Origin: Acinetobacter nosocomialis NIPH 2119
Lineage (GTDB): Bacteria > Pseudomonadota > Gammaproteobacteria > Pseudomonadales > Moraxellaceae
Length of the DNA stretch: 64,000 bases
Direction: 5' to 3'
NCBI RefSeq assembly: GCF_000368085.1
Contig: NZ_KB849239.1
Coordinates: 3,691,467-3,755,466, forward strand
The notes beneath the pieces were generated by a model. That model was not told the DNA's origin. It saw only the letters and a program-made list of their open reading frames with translations, and did no database searches. Below, in pieces: positions 18,265 through 28,199 of the stretch (its first letter is position 1; every line of letters begins with the position of its first letter). Both the position numbers and the translations under genes were made by a program.

Positions 18265-19575
18265 TTAAATCTGATTATTCACATCTTCATTCTTGGTTTC
18301 ACGAATAAGTAAAAAGGCGACCAATGATAAAAGTGATGCCGCTGTAAGATAATAACCTACAGCATACAAACCATAAGTTTCAGCAAGTTTTGTGGCAATT
18401 AATGGCGCAAACGATGCACCAAAAATACCAGCTAAGTTAAAGGTTAATGCTGAACCTGTATAACGAACTGAAGTTGGGAAAATCTCAGAAAGAACCGTAC
18501 CAATCGGGCCATAGGTCAAACCCATAATTGATAGGCCAGTACATAAGAAAAGAAAAACGATAAGAGTATTTCCAGATTCTAACATGCTAGAGAAGAATAA
18601 TCCGAAGATCGCAGCAGCGATACATACACCCACTGAAGTTGCTTTACGTCCAAATTTTTCTGCAAAAATAGCAGATAAAGGTATAAAGGCTGCAAAACAA
18701 AGTGTGGCAAAAAGTTGAAGTTCTAAAAACTCACCACGTGCATATCCCAGTTTTGTCGTTCCCCAGTTAAGTGCAAACACTGTGGTCAAATAAAACACCA
18801 CGAAAGTACAAATTGCGGCAATTGTGCCGAGAATAAGCTTTCCAGTGTGTTTCGTGACAACTTCTTTAAATGGAATATTAACTTCTTTTTGCTTATCTAA
18901 AACTTTCTGGAAAGCTGGAGTTTCATGGAGTTTTAAACGGATATATAAACCAACAATAACCAATATTGCACTGGCAATAAATGGAATACGCCAGCCCCAT
19001 TGCATGAATGCTTGTTCAGGAATAGCTGCACTTAAAAGTAAGAATGAACCCGTTGCTAAAATAAAACCAATAGGGGCGCCAAGCTGTGGGAACATGCCAT
19101 ACCATGCACGCTTACCTTCTGGTGCATTTTCGGTTGCAAGTAGTACAGCGCCACTCCATTCACCCCCTAGACCTAAGCCTTGTCCTAGACGGCAAACCGC
19201 TAATAGTAATGGAGCCACAATCCCGATTTGAGCATAAGTCGGAAGTAAGCCAATACATACCGTTGATATACCCATAGTGAGTAATGCTGCCACTAGGGTT
19301 GCTTTACGTCCAATACGATCCCCTAAATGGCCAAATAGCGCTGCACCAATAGGACGGGCAATAAAGGCAATCGCAAAGGTTGCTAGTGACTGTAAGACTG
19401 CGGCACTGCCACTGCTAGCAGGGAAAAACAGATGTGGAAAGATAATCACGGCAGCAGTTGCATAGATATAAAAGTCGAAGAACTCAATGGTTGTACCGAC
19501 TAAGCTTGCAAACAAAACCCGTGTTTTTGAATTGGTGGCTACTACAGGAGCAGCTGTCGCAGAGGTTGACTCCAT
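18265..19575 (-). CDS. MFS transporter, metabolite:H+ symporter (MHS) family
   Basis: A 436-residue inner-membrane protein with about 12 membrane segments. The MHS signature near the N-terminus is TTIEFFDFYIYATAA, followed by the loop 2-3 motif FGHLGDRIGRKATL and RLGQGLGLGGEWSGA. A charged central loop (KLHETPAFQKVLDKQKE) separates the two halves. MHS members carry proline/betaine, citrate, ketoglutarate or aromatic acids; this one looks nearest the YhjE/ShiA-like branch, so the substrate is open. Confidence 0.88.
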   Translation of the reverse strand: MESTSATAAPVVATNSKTRVLFASLVGTTIEFFDFYIYATAAVIIFPHLFFPASSGSAAVLQSLATFAIAFIARPIGAALFGHLGDRIGRKATLVAALLTMGISTVCIGLLPTYAQIGIVAPLLLAVCRLGQGLGLGGEWSGAVLLATENAPEGKRAWYGMFPQLGAPIGFILATGSFLLLSAAIPEQAFMQWGWRIPFIASAILVIVGLYIRLKLHETPAFQKVLDKQKEVNIPFKEVVTKHTGKLILGTIAAICTFVVFYLTTVFALNWGTTKLGYARGEFLELQLFATLCFAAFIPLSAIFAEKFGRKATSVGVCIAAAIFGLFFSSMLESGNTLIVFLFLCTGLSIMGLTYGPIGTVLSEIFPTSVRYTGSALTFNLAGIFGASFAPLIATKLAETYGLYAVGYYLTAASLLSLVAFLLIRETKNEDVNNQI

Positions 19576-19709
19576 ATAAGTCCTTATATCAGTTAAAATT
19601 TATTTTTAGTTTACTATTCTCTTTAAAGGCATATTTTTCTTCAAAGAATAGTGTGAAAGAACATCTTCCATGACTCTTTCAGGATCACTGAATATGAGTG
19701 AAAAATGGA

Positions 19710-20351
19710 TTAAACAACGTACCAATAGATTGCAAGAAAGTGTGCACCTGCACCTAAAAGTACAAAAATATGCCATATCGCATGGGTATATCTTACCTTT
19801 TTTAACGCGTAAAACAATGCTCCAACGGTGTAAGCTAAACCTCCAGTAATCAATAACATCAAAGCATCTTTACTTAAATAGATACGCATATCATCCATTA
19901 CAAAAACGGCAAGCCACCCCATAAGAACATAAGCGAGCAAAGAGATTTTCTGAAAACGATGAATAAAAACTAACTTGAAAAGTGTACCAATTGCAGCAAT
20001 GCTCCAGAGTGCAATAAGCAGAATATGAGCTTTTTGTGTAGGTATCGCAATACTCAAGAACGGGGTATATGTCCCAGCAATTAAATAATAAATAGCAGTG
20101 TGGTCGAGTTTCTTATACCAGTAACGTAAGTTTTGGGTCTGGGCAAAATGATAGAGAGTCGAACTGGTAAAAACGAGAATGAGGCTAAATGAATATACCC
20201 ACAAACCTACCCACTGTGCGGTGGAAAGATAAGAACCTTTTATAATTAAAAGGATAGATGCAATCACGGCCATAACAACGCCAGCACCATGGCTATAGGC
20301 ATTAAAAAGTTCTTCTTTAGGATCGTAAGTTTCTAACACCGATTTGCTCAT
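19710..20351 (-). CDS. trhA: PAQR/hemolysin III family membrane protein (TrhA-like)
   Basis: 213 residues with seven predicted membrane segments. The family's polar residues, probably metal ligands, are present: ELFNAYSHGAGVV in segment 1, SSTLYHF, KLDHTAIYYLIAGTYTPF, and AIWHIFVLLGAGAHF near the end. Bacterial members (YqfA/TrhA) are linked to membrane-energetics homeostasis rather than proven haemolysis. It is divergent from the methyltransferase gene, 100 nt away. Confidence 0.88.
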   Translation of the reverse strand: MSKSVLETYDPKEELFNAYSHGAGVVMAVIASILLIIKGSYLSTAQWVGLWVYSFSLILVFTSSTLYHFAQTQNLRYWYKKLDHTAIYYLIAGTYTPFLSIAIPTQKAHILLIALWSIAAIGTLFKLVFIHRFQKISLLAYVLMGWLAVFVMDDMRIYLSKDALMLLITGGLAYTVGALFYALKKVRYTHAIWHIFVLLGAGAHFLAIYWYVV

Positions 20352-20451
20352 AAGTTTATTTTTTTGATTAAAAATACAAATGTATAGAAATACAAAACAG
20401 TCGTAAAGTTATTTTATTTTTAATCCTATACCCTTTAAACTTTCACTTTAT

Positions 20452-21690
20452 ATGAGTCACCATTCTTTAGGTATATCTGTGTCGGTTTTCTCCTTTGAGC
20501 AAGAACAGCAATTCTTTCATGAAATCAAACAAATGCTTGATGAGCAAAGTTTTGAGCGTTTGATTTTGAGCCAATATAAAGGAGAGGTGGCACAGCTAGA
20601 AAAAATCACTTTCCGTATTGTGGAGTTAAATGGGAAAAAACAGCTTTCAGCTTTATATCATTATACTACTCAAGATGTGACCAAAAACTATACCTTTGAA
20701 GAGGGTTTAGAGCAGATCGCAACACTGATTGTTCAATGCAAACAAGCAAATTTATTTTCAACTCTGCAAGAAATTCAGCTTAAAAAAAATAAGAAAAAAG
20801 CCATGCTTAATATGGGTAAAAAGCAAAGTACGAATACGACTCCAACAGTACAAGCGCATGATCGTGAAAAACAGCGTTATGTACAGCAAGGTAGTGCATT
20901 TTTAAAAGAGCTTGGTATTACCGATGAAAAAGCTCAAATCATTCCAAGCATGGCTCGTAAATGGAAGCAAATTAATAAATTCATCGAAATTTTTGCGAAT
21001 GCGTATGAGCAGATCGATGCAGAGCAAAAAGAGTTACGCATCGTCGATTTTGGTTCAGGGAAAGGCTATTTAACTTTTGCTTTGTATGATTATTTGCAGG
21101 AACAACAAAAGATACCGCTCATTACAGGTGTAGAGCTGCGCCGTAACTTGGTTGAGTTTTGCCAGAATGTGGCAGACAAAGTGCATTTTAATCATTTGGA
21201 CTTTTTTGAAGGTGATGTTCGTAGTTATCAGCCAGAAAAACTGGACGTTATGATTGCTTTGCATGCGTGTGATATCGCGACTGATTTTGCCATTCATACC
21301 GGAATTCGTTTGAACGCTTCAATGATTATGTGCGCGCCGTGCTGTCACAAAGAATTACGTCCACAACTACATAGTCCTGAAGTTTTACAACCCATGCTAC
21401 AGTTTGGTATTCATGCTGGACAGCAAGCTGAGATGTTGACCGATACTTTGCGTGCGTTACTTTTAAAAGCGTATGGTTATGAAACCAAAGTTTTTGAGTT
21501 TGTATCACTTGAGCATACCAGCAAAAATAAAATGATTTTGGCAACAAAACGCAAAGACGTTTCTCAACCTGATGCGAAAATTATGGCTCAAATTCAAGCA
21601 TTGAAAGAAATGTATGGGATTAAAAAACAGACCTTGGAATTGTTATTACAAGATCAGTTGCCAATCGAAAATATTGGTTGCAAATGCTAG
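20452..21690 (+). CDS. Class I SAM-dependent methyltransferase (Methyltransf_32-like)
   Basis: 412 residues. The N-terminal 130 residues have no motif I know and end in a lysine-rich stretch (LKKNKKKAML). The Rossmann methyltransferase core starts near residue 190 with the SAM-binding IVDFGSGKGYLTFAL and continues with VELRRNLVEFC and DVMIALHACDIATD. A CAPCCHKELRP motif follows. This set is typical of PF13679 proteins, thought to act on RNA or small molecules. Target unknown. Confidence 0.82.
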   Translation: MSHHSLGISVSVFSFEQEQQFFHEIKQMLDEQSFERLILSQYKGEVAQLEKITFRIVELNGKKQLSALYHYTTQDVTKNYTFEEGLEQIATLIVQCKQANLFSTLQEIQLKKNKKKAMLNMGKKQSTNTTPTVQAHDREKQRYVQQGSAFLKELGITDEKAQIIPSMARKWKQINKFIEIFANAYEQIDAEQKELRIVDFGSGKGYLTFALYDYLQEQQKIPLITGVELRRNLVEFCQNVADKVHFNHLDFFEGDVRSYQPEKLDVMIALHACDIATDFAIHTGIRLNASMIMCAPCCHKELRPQLHSPEVLQPMLQFGIHAGQQAEMLTDTLRALLLKAYGYETKVFEFVSLEHTSKNKMILATKRKDVSQPDAKIMAQIQALKEMYGIKKQTLELLLQDQLPIENIGCKC

Positions 21691-21702
21691 GAAGGTGAGT
21701 GG

Positions 21703-22122
21703 ATGTATAAAATTATAGCGGGTGATTGGAAACAGCTTGAGAAGGACGCCAAATACATCCGTGAACAAGTTTTTATTCAAGAGCAAGGTATTGCACCCGA
21801 AGACGAGTGGGATGATTTTGACGCTACTGCTGTACACTTTATGGTGTATGACAAAGAGCAGCCTATCGCTACAGCACGCTTGTTACCGCAGCATAGTGTA
21901 GGACGTGTTGCTGTTTTAATACCTTATCGAAAGCAGGGTATAGGTAAAATTTTAATGCAGCATATTATTGACTATGCCCGTAATCAAAAATTGCCTTATT
22001 TAAAGCTTTCCGCGCAAACTTATGTGACAGCTTTTTATGAAGCTCTAGGTTTTAAAGTGCAGGGTGAGGTTTACCAAGATTGTGGTATTCCACATATTGA
22101 TATGACTTTAGCGTTAAGTTGA
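21703..22122 (+). CDS. GNAT family N-acetyltransferase
   Basis: A 139-residue single-domain acetyltransferase. The acetyl-CoA-binding motif A is VGRVAVLIPYRKQGIGKILMQHII, with R/Q-x-x-G-x-G/A as RKQGIG. The C-terminal AFYEALGFKVQGE is the usual motif B. It resembles the YjcF/ElaA-like subgroup. It starts 12 nt after the methyltransferase gene behind AGGAAGGTGAGTGG, so the two are likely one operon. Substrate unknown. Confidence 0.87.
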   Translation: MYKIIAGDWKQLEKDAKYIREQVFIQEQGIAPEDEWDDFDATAVHFMVYDKEQPIATARLLPQHSVGRVAVLIPYRKQGIGKILMQHIIDYARNQKLPYLKLSAQTYVTAFYEALGFKVQGEVYQDCGIPHIDMTLALS

Positions 22123-22147
22123 GATTCCTTTTTAGAAATCTCAACTT
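22116..22147. terminator. Hairpin between convergent GNAT and patatin genes
   Basis: AAGTTGAGATT (22116-22126) and AATCTCAACTT (22137-22147), 11-bp perfect arms around a 10-nt loop. T-tracts are weak on both sides. Confidence 0.45.
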
Positions 22148-22151
22148 TGAA

Positions 22152-23012
22152 TTACTTCATCGCATTCCAGTTTTCGATGGCTTGTAAGCCTGTTTCCAAA
22201 CCAACTTCATAACTGTAACGAAGCTTTTTCGGATTTGTCGTTAAACGACCTGCCATATTTTTAAGAGGCGGTGGACATACCTCTAAAATTTGCTGTTCAG
22301 GGTTACTGCTACGAACAAATTCAACTGAAGCATTATAACGAGCACAGCGGTTACGCAAGCTATTTGCAAAACCGTAATGGTGTTTAAAAGCATATTTTGC
22401 AAGGAATTGGTCGCCTCGACTACTTGCTTTAAAGTAGTTCTTCGGGCGAGTACGTAAAACTAATAGCTTTTTGACACCACTTTGCTGAGCCGTCCAGCGA
22501 ACGGGTAGAGCATCTGCAACGCCGCCATCAAAGTAGGGTTCACCCATAATATCGACGGGATGACGAGTCAAAACCGGAATTGAGCTAGAAGCACGCAGTG
22601 CATTTAGCAAATTATCTTTACCAGCACGAAGATACTCAGCATGACCAGTTTTAGCATGCGTTAATACCATATAAAAATCTGGATTTTTGGCAAAAAGGCT
22701 CTGTTGATCAAGAGGATGTTCTTGCTCGCCAATTTCCCACATCCATTTTAAATCGAGTAAATCGCCACCTTTAAAGAAGCGCTTATAATCGATAAATTCA
22801 GGACGTAATGAGTGGTCAACATAGAAGGTTAAAGTCCGGCCCTGTTGGCCTGCCAAGTAGTTAGCCACATTGGTCGAACCAGAAGATACACCAACGTATA
22901 AGTCAAAAGGATTGAACTGTTGTTGTAGAAAAGCATCAAGTACACCACTGGTAAAGGCACCACGCATGCCTCCACCTTCTACAACCAGTGCGTTGCGGGA
23001 AAAATCTGTCAT
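22152..23012 (-). CDS. Patatin-like phospholipase
   Basis: A 286-residue acyl hydrolase. The glycine-rich oxyanion motif is VVEGGGMRGAF, the nucleophile elbow GVSSG contains Ser43, and the dyad aspartate is in YFDGGVADALP (DGG). No signal peptide, so it is cytoplasmic or a membrane-associated enzyme of the YjjU/RssA-like class. It follows the His-rich peptide gene by 15 nt and may share its transcript. Confidence 0.9.
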   Translation of the reverse strand: MTDFSRNALVVEGGGMRGAFTSGVLDAFLQQQFNPFDLYVGVSSGSTNVANYLAGQQGRTLTFYVDHSLRPEFIDYKRFFKGGDLLDLKWMWEIGEQEHPLDQQSLFAKNPDFYMVLTHAKTGHAEYLRAGKDNLLNALRASSSIPVLTRHPVDIMGEPYFDGGVADALPVRWTAQQSGVKKLLVLRTRPKNYFKASSRGDQFLAKYAFKHHYGFANSLRNRCARYNASVEFVRSSNPEQQILEVCPPPLKNMAGRLTTNPKKLRYSYEVGLETGLQAIENWNAMK

Positions 23013-23027
23013 TTTAAAAATATCTGA

Positions 23028-23282
23028 TTACTGATGTGAATGCTGATGTTCTTGCATGTCCATTTCAGGCATGTTGTCATGCTGACTTTGTTGATCTGTC
23101 GATTTTTCAGCTTTTTGTTGCATTTCGTGCTGTTGAGCTTTGCGCTGAGCACCTGGCATATAGTCAGGTTCATTACTCATTGCTAAATAGAAAAAGCCAA
23201 GGAAAATCGCACTTAAAACACCAACGATCAGAACAAATTTCCAGCCTAAAACTGCTGACTCGGAAGAATTTTTATCGGACAT
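23028..23282 (-). CDS. Small single-pass membrane protein with His/Met-rich tail
   Basis: 84 residues from the ATG at 23282; a longer frame to 23312 is possible but unneeded. One membrane helix near residues 12-33 (WKFVLIVGVLSAIFLGFFYLAM), then a hydrophilic tail ending NMPEMDMQEHQHSHQ. The Met/His cluster would suit copper or silver binding, but that is inference. It begins the unit with the patatin gene. I recognise no family. Confidence 0.65.
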   Translation of the reverse strand: MSDKNSSESAVLGWKFVLIVGVLSAIFLGFFYLAMSNEPDYMPGAQRKAQQHEMQQKAEKSTDQQSQHDNMPEMDMQEHQHSHQ

Positions 23283-23372
23283 AAGGATTTCTCGAATGTG
23301 CTGTAGAAGCACAAAAATGAAGTCTATTTATAGCATATTTAGGCAGTAGGCTGAAATCTTAAAGGTCATAAA

Positions 23373-23408
23373 GAAAAACCCATATAAATAAAATATATTT
23401 ATATGGGT
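23373..23408 (-). terminator. Terminator of the fatty-acid oxidation operon
   Basis: ACCCATATAAAT (23378-23389) and ATTTATATGGGT (23397-23408), 12-bp arms; on the minus strand TTTTTCTTT follows. Confidence 0.8.
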
Positions 23409-23446
23409 AAGGTTTATGCAGTTTTTAAATATTTAATAGATTTAAA

Positions 23447-25582
23447 TTATTGAATATTTTGTTTCTGCTCAGCTTTGGTTTTGAGTAACGCTGGGGGCGT
23501 GAAGCGCTCACCATATTTGGCAGCCAACTCTTCAGCACGTTTCTCTGCTTTATCAACACCATACTGATTTAGGAATTGAATCGCTCCGCCAGTCCAAGGT
23601 GCATAACCAATTCCAAAAATAGAACCGACATTGGCATCAATAACCGACTCCAACACACCTTCTTCGTAACAACGTAAGGTATCTAAGGCTTGTACAAACA
23701 AAATGCGATCTATCATATCCTGCTCAGAAATATCGTGATCTTTCTGCCAGCGGTTTAAGCCTTCCCATAGGTGCTTTTTACCATTCTCAGGATAGTCATA
23801 GAAACCTGCGCCAGCAGCTTTACCTTTACGGTTTAACTCATGAATCATGGTATGAATTACTTCATCTACCGGTGTTTTCGGTAGCTCTTTGCCTTCGGCT
23901 TGCAGTGCTTTACGTGCTTCACTGGCAACATGCTCGGTCAACGTTAAAGACACTTCATCTTGAATCGCAAGTGGTCCCACAGGCATGCCTGCTTTCAGTG
24001 CTGCCATTTCAATACGTGCTGGGTGGACACCTTCGGCAAGCAAGCGCATACCTTCTTGAATAAAAGTACCAAACACACGACTGGTAAAGAAGCCACGGCT
24101 ATCATTAACAACGATTGGCGTTTTTCCAATTTGCTGTACAAAGTCGTAGGCTTTAGCAAGCGTCTCTGCCGAGGTGTTTTTACCTTTAATAATCTCAACC
24201 AACTGCATTTTGTCGACAGGGCTAAAGAAATGCAGACCGATAAACGCTTTATCATCCTTGCTTGCTTGCGCTAAACCTGTAATTGGCAGGGTCGATGTAT
24301 TTGATGCCATTACGCCATTAGGCACTAAGTATTGTTCAGCTTCTTGAGTGACTTTCGCTTTGAGCTCTTGGTTTTCAAATACGGCTTCAATAATCAGATC
24401 ACAACCTTGAAGGTCTTGAGCAGAAGCTGTAGCTGTAATAAGCGATAAAATCTGGTCACGTTTTTCTGCCGTCATGCGGCCTTGTGAAACACGTTTATCT
24501 AGCAATTTCTGAGAATATGCTTTGCCTTTTTCAGCATTTTCAACAGATACATCTTTAAGGATAACAGGAATGCCTTTAATGGCTGTTGAATATGCAATAC
24601 CGGCACCCATCATGCCCGCACCTAACACACCAACTTTAGTCGCTTGCCATTTGGCAACATCGGCAGGGCGGCTTGCACCAGACTTAATTGCATTTAGGCC
24701 ATGCCAGAACGTGCCAATCATATTTTTAGAAATTTGGCCTGTTGTTAGTTGAGTAAAATAGCGAGACTCGATGCGCAACGCTGTATCAACATCAACTTGA
24801 GCGCCTTCCACTGCGGCAGCCATAATCGCTTCAGGAGCAGGGTAGCAGCCCTTGGTTTTGTCTTTTAACATGGCTGGTGCAATGGCAAGAACTTGTGCAA
24901 CTGCCGGAGTTTTTGGATCGCCACCCGGAATTTTATACCCCTTCACATCAAAAGGCTGTTGAGATTTCGGATTGGCTTTGATCCAAGCAATCGCTTTATC
25001 TAAAAGTTCTTGTTCATTTTCAGCTGTGTCATGAATTAAGCCTAAAGATTTGGCTTTATCGACACCGAACTGCTTACCTTCCATTAAAAATGGAAATGCA
25101 TTTTGAAGACCGAGCAAACGGACCATACGTACAATCCCGCCGCCACCCGGAAGTAAACCTAAAGTAACTTCTGGTAGGCCAAATTTGCTTTTTGGGTCAT
25201 TGATTGCAATACGGTGATGGCAACTTAATGCGATTTCCCATCCTCCGCCCAGGGCCGTGCCATTCAATGCTGCAACAACTGGAACTCCTAGTGTTTCAAT
25301 CGTTCTTAGATGTCCTTTTAACTTCTCAACCATATTGAAAAAGTCAGTTGCATGCTCAGGTTGAACTTGAATCAGTTCATCTAAATCACCACCAGCAAAG
25401 AATGTTTTTTTAGCTGAACGGAAAATAACGCCTGAAAGTTCCGTTTCTGCTTTAAGTTTCTGAGTGACCTCATCAACCGAGTCACGAAACTCAGCATTCA
25501 TGGTGTTTGCAGATTGTCCAGTTGAATCAAGCGTTAAAATGACAATATTGTCGGCATTTTTTTCGTATTGAATTGCACTCAT
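23447..25582 (-). CDS. fadJ: Multifunctional fatty-acid oxidation alpha subunit (FadJ/FadB-like)
   Basis: 711 residues joining two enzymes. The N-terminal crotonase domain (about 1-190) has the hydratase oxyanion motifs FFAGGDLDEL and NGTALGGGWEIALSC plus GLLPGGGGIVR. The NAD-binding 3-hydroxyacyl-CoA dehydrogenase domain begins near residue 315 with KVGVLGAGMMGAGIA, and its catalytic histidine lies in GLHFFSPVDKM. Together they hydrate enoyl-CoA and oxidise the 3-hydroxyacyl-CoA. It lies 20 nt downstream of the thiolase gene, which acts next in the pathway. Confidence 0.92.
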   Translation of the reverse strand: MSAIQYEKNADNIVILTLDSTGQSANTMNAEFRDSVDEVTQKLKAETELSGVIFRSAKKTFFAGGDLDELIQVQPEHATDFFNMVEKLKGHLRTIETLGVPVVAALNGTALGGGWEIALSCHHRIAINDPKSKFGLPEVTLGLLPGGGGIVRMVRLLGLQNAFPFLMEGKQFGVDKAKSLGLIHDTAENEQELLDKAIAWIKANPKSQQPFDVKGYKIPGGDPKTPAVAQVLAIAPAMLKDKTKGCYPAPEAIMAAAVEGAQVDVDTALRIESRYFTQLTTGQISKNMIGTFWHGLNAIKSGASRPADVAKWQATKVGVLGAGMMGAGIAYSTAIKGIPVILKDVSVENAEKGKAYSQKLLDKRVSQGRMTAEKRDQILSLITATASAQDLQGCDLIIEAVFENQELKAKVTQEAEQYLVPNGVMASNTSTLPITGLAQASKDDKAFIGLHFFSPVDKMQLVEIIKGKNTSAETLAKAYDFVQQIGKTPIVVNDSRGFFTSRVFGTFIQEGMRLLAEGVHPARIEMAALKAGMPVGPLAIQDEVSLTLTEHVASEARKALQAEGKELPKTPVDEVIHTMIHELNRKGKAAGAGFYDYPENGKKHLWEGLNRWQKDHDISEQDMIDRILFVQALDTLRCYEEGVLESVIDANVGSIFGIGYAPWTGGAIQFLNQYGVDKAEKRAEELAAKYGERFTPPALLKTKAEQKQNIQ

Positions 25583-25602
25583 CTTTATCTATCCCTAAAT
25601 TT

Positions 25603-26808
25603 TTATACACGTTCAATAATGGTCGCAATACCCATACCACCGCCGACACAGAGCGTCGCTAAACCGCGCTTTTTATCTTGTCGTTCAAGCTCATCAAGTA
25701 GGGTGCCTAAAATCATAGCGCCAGTTGCGCCTAAAGGATGTCCTAAAGCAATTGCACCGCCATTTACATTGACTTTTTCAGCAGGGACGTTGAGTTCATT
25801 AATAAAACGCATAACAACTGCTGCGAATGCTTCGTTGACTTCAAATAAGTCAATATCATCAATTGTTAGTCCAGCTTTTTCCAAGGCTTTACGTGCAGCA
25901 GGTGCAGGACCAGTTAGCATGATGGTTGGGTCGGTACCAACGAGAGCAGTCGCCAAAACTTTAGCGCGTGGTTTTAAATTTTGTTGTTTGACTGCTTTTT
26001 CTGAAGCCAGTAAAACGAGAGCTGCTCCATCGACAATGCCTGATGAGTTACCTGCGTGATGAACATGATTTACTTTTTGTGCTTCTGGATATTTTTGTAA
26101 AGCAACTGCATCAAAACCCATTTGCCCCATCATTTCAAAACTTGGGTTGAGTTTTGCAAGGCCTTCGAGTGTGGTATTGCCTTTAATAAATTCATCTTTT
26201 TCTAAAATCACCACACCTGCGTGATCTTTGACTGGCACAACTGATTGATCGAAATAACCATTTGCTTGAGCTGCCGCTGCTTTTTGTTGCGACTTCACCG
26301 CAAAATTATCAACATCTTCACGGCTATAGCCGTCTAAGGTTGCGATAAGATCAGCCCCGATACCTTGTGGAACAAAAGATGATTTAAGGTTGGTTTCTGG
26401 ATCTAACGCCCATGGTCCGCCATCAGAACCCATTGGAATACGCGACATTGATTCAACACCGCCAGCAACCACTAAATCTTCCCAACCAGAGCGGACTTTC
26501 ATGGCTGCCATGTTGACGGCTTCTAAACCTGAAGCACAAAAGCGGTTAATTTGTACGCCAGCAACATCATCATTCCAGCCTGCGGCAATTGCTGCGGTTT
26601 TGGCAATGTCCCCACCTTGATCGCCAATTGGCGTTACGCAGCCCAGAACAATGTCGTCCACTTTAGATGTATCAAGCTGATGGCGTTGCTGTAATTCATT
26701 TAATAGAGTGGTGAGTAATGTGATTGGTTTTACTTCGTAAAGAGAGCCGTCTTTTTTTCCTTTTCCGCGTGGTGTGCGAATGGCGTCAATAATATAAGCC
26801 TCGCTCAT
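25603..26808 (-). CDS. fadI: Acetyl-CoA C-acyltransferase (thiolase) of the beta-oxidation pair
   Basis: A 401-residue thiolase that cleaves 3-ketoacyl-CoA with CoA. The nucleophile is in [13 protein letters not shown] (about Cys90), the histidine in [15 protein letters not shown] and the second cysteine in [11 protein letters not shown]. All three catalytic elements are intact. It is the first gene of a two-gene operon with the 711-residue alpha subunit; the order beta before alpha resembles fadI-fadJ. FadA-type naming is equally possible. Confidence 0.9.
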   Translation of the reverse strand: MSEAYIIDAIRTPRGKGKKDGSLYEVKPITLLTTLLNELQQRHQLDTSKVDDIVLGCVTPIGDQGGDIAKTAAIAAGWNDDVAGVQINRFCASGLEAVNMAAMKVRSGWEDLVVAGGVESMSRIPMGSDGGPWALDPETNLKSSFVPQGIGADLIATLDGYSREDVDNFAVKSQQKAAAAQANGYFDQSVVPVKDHAGVVILEKDEFIKGNTTLEGLAKLNPSFEMMGQMGFDAVALQKYPEAQKVNHVHHAGNSSGIVDGAALVLLASEKAVKQQNLKPRAKVLATALVGTDPTIMLTGPAPAARKALEKAGLTIDDIDLFEVNEAFAAVVMRFINELNVPAEKVNVNGGAIALGHPLGATGAMILGTLLDELERQDKKRGLATLCVGGGMGIATIIERV

Positions 26809-26924
26809 AACAGTTCCTTTTTTTATTACTTAAACTTTGTCGTGTTTTGAGTGTACTGTTTTTAAGAGGGAGTGCAATGACGATAAGCACACCAGTCAGG
26901 TGATGATTTTTGCCAATAGAGATA

Positions 26925-26951
26925 TAAAAAAGCCCAAGTTGAACTTGGGCT
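26925..26951 (-). terminator. Terminator of the second AraC regulator
   Basis: AGCCCAAGTT (26931-26940) is followed at once by its complement; on the minus strand the hairpin ends in GGGCTTTTTTATATC. Confidence 0.88.
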
Positions 26952-26978
26952 AGATGTGAATATAAAGAGATTTAAGAA

Positions 26979-27989
26979 TTAGTGGTAACCATGTAGTTGG
27001 CGATATAAGCCAGGAGTTACACCAGTCCACTTTTTAAATGCACGGTGGAATGTACTGGTTTCACTAAAGCCTACCTGTTGAGCAACATCTTCAAGTGTTA
27101 ATTCAGGGTTGAGCAATAAGTGAATCGCAGCATCTCGACGTAGAGCGTCTTTTACGCCTTGATAGCTTTTACCTTCAGCAGCTAAGCGGCGGCGTAAAGT
27201 TTGCGGAGATAAATACAGCATTGATGCAACGTCGTTAAGCGTTGGCATTTCTTCACCAATTTGACTCTTAAGTACGTCACGAATACGAGAAGTCAGCGAG
27301 TTGGTGTTCTTGAATTTTACTAAAAGCTGAGCAGGGGCTGCTTTCAAGAACTCTTCTAGCGTTTTTTCATCTTGACGGATTGGTAAATCAAGATAATCAG
27401 CTGCAAAGGTTATTTCAGTACGTGGTGCATCAAACTGCATAACTGGCGCAAAGAATAAAGCATCATATTCATCTGCATGTGCAGGGCGCGGATAGCTAAA
27501 ATGAACACGTTCTAATGGTAAGCGGCGTTCAATCAGCCAAGATGCCAAACCATGCCAAATCATGAGCATACTTTCAGTAATGAAATGATCTGGATCTAAT
27601 GTTTTTGGAATGAGAGGTACTAAACGTGCTTCGTGTTTGTCACGCTCTAGCGTTACTGACCATTCATCACCAAATAATTTATAAAACTGAGATGAGAGTT
27701 CAAGGGCTTGGCCCAAGGTTTTTGCATGAATAATCAACTGACACATAATGGCAAAAGTGCCCAAACGACGCGGCTGTACATCAAAGCCGACGTGTTCATC
27801 TTGTGTGACCATCCATAACATTTTTATAAAACGGGTATATTGTTCTGGTGAGATTCGAGCTTTAGGTTGACGTAATAGTTCCGCTTCGATACCCACATGT
27901 GAAAGTAACGTCTCGACATCCATGCCAAGGCGTTTTACGCCTGTCAAAGCCGCATTCACGAAGTGGATGCTAATCGTATCGCGACTCAT
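26979..27989 (-). CDS. AraC family transcriptional regulator
   Basis: 336 residues from the ATG at 27989 (MSRDTISIHFVNAAL), which has AAGGA 6 nt upstream; the frame runs on to 28136 without a ribosome site. Residues about 10-200 are the PF12625 ligand domain. The C-terminal AraC domain contains LNDVASMLYLSPQTLRRRL and TLEDVAQQVGFSETSTFHRAFKKWTGVTPG. It faces the CoA-transferase gene across 210 nt and lies next to beta-oxidation genes, so a fatty-acid or acyl-CoA-related inducer is a reasonable guess. Confidence 0.9.
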   Translation of the reverse strand: MSRDTISIHFVNAALTGVKRLGMDVETLLSHVGIEAELLRQPKARISPEQYTRFIKMLWMVTQDEHVGFDVQPRRLGTFAIMCQLIIHAKTLGQALELSSQFYKLFGDEWSVTLERDKHEARLVPLIPKTLDPDHFITESMLMIWHGLASWLIERRLPLERVHFSYPRPAHADEYDALFFAPVMQFDAPRTEITFAADYLDLPIRQDEKTLEEFLKAAPAQLLVKFKNTNSLTSRIRDVLKSQIGEEMPTLNDVASMLYLSPQTLRRRLAAEGKSYQGVKDALRRDAAIHLLLNPELTLEDVAQQVGFSETSTFHRAFKKWTGVTPGLYRQLHGYH

Positions 27990-28199
27990 ATTGAATCCTT
28001 CAGTCTCTTTGATGTTCACTTTAAATTGACCTAAATGACCGTCTAAAAAAATAAATTGGCGATTTACAACAGTGTAAAAGCACTTTTTACATGTTAAATT
28101 GCCGAAATGATCAAGGTAAATGGCTGAACATGACATTGTTTTAGAATATTTGCTTAACTAATATAAAAGAAAATTCGAATAATAGTGGTTAAAAATACG

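Noticed and set aside
23960..24255. Overlapping open frames opposite the fadJ-like gene
   Set aside because: They mirror codon structure of the real gene and have no recognisable domains.
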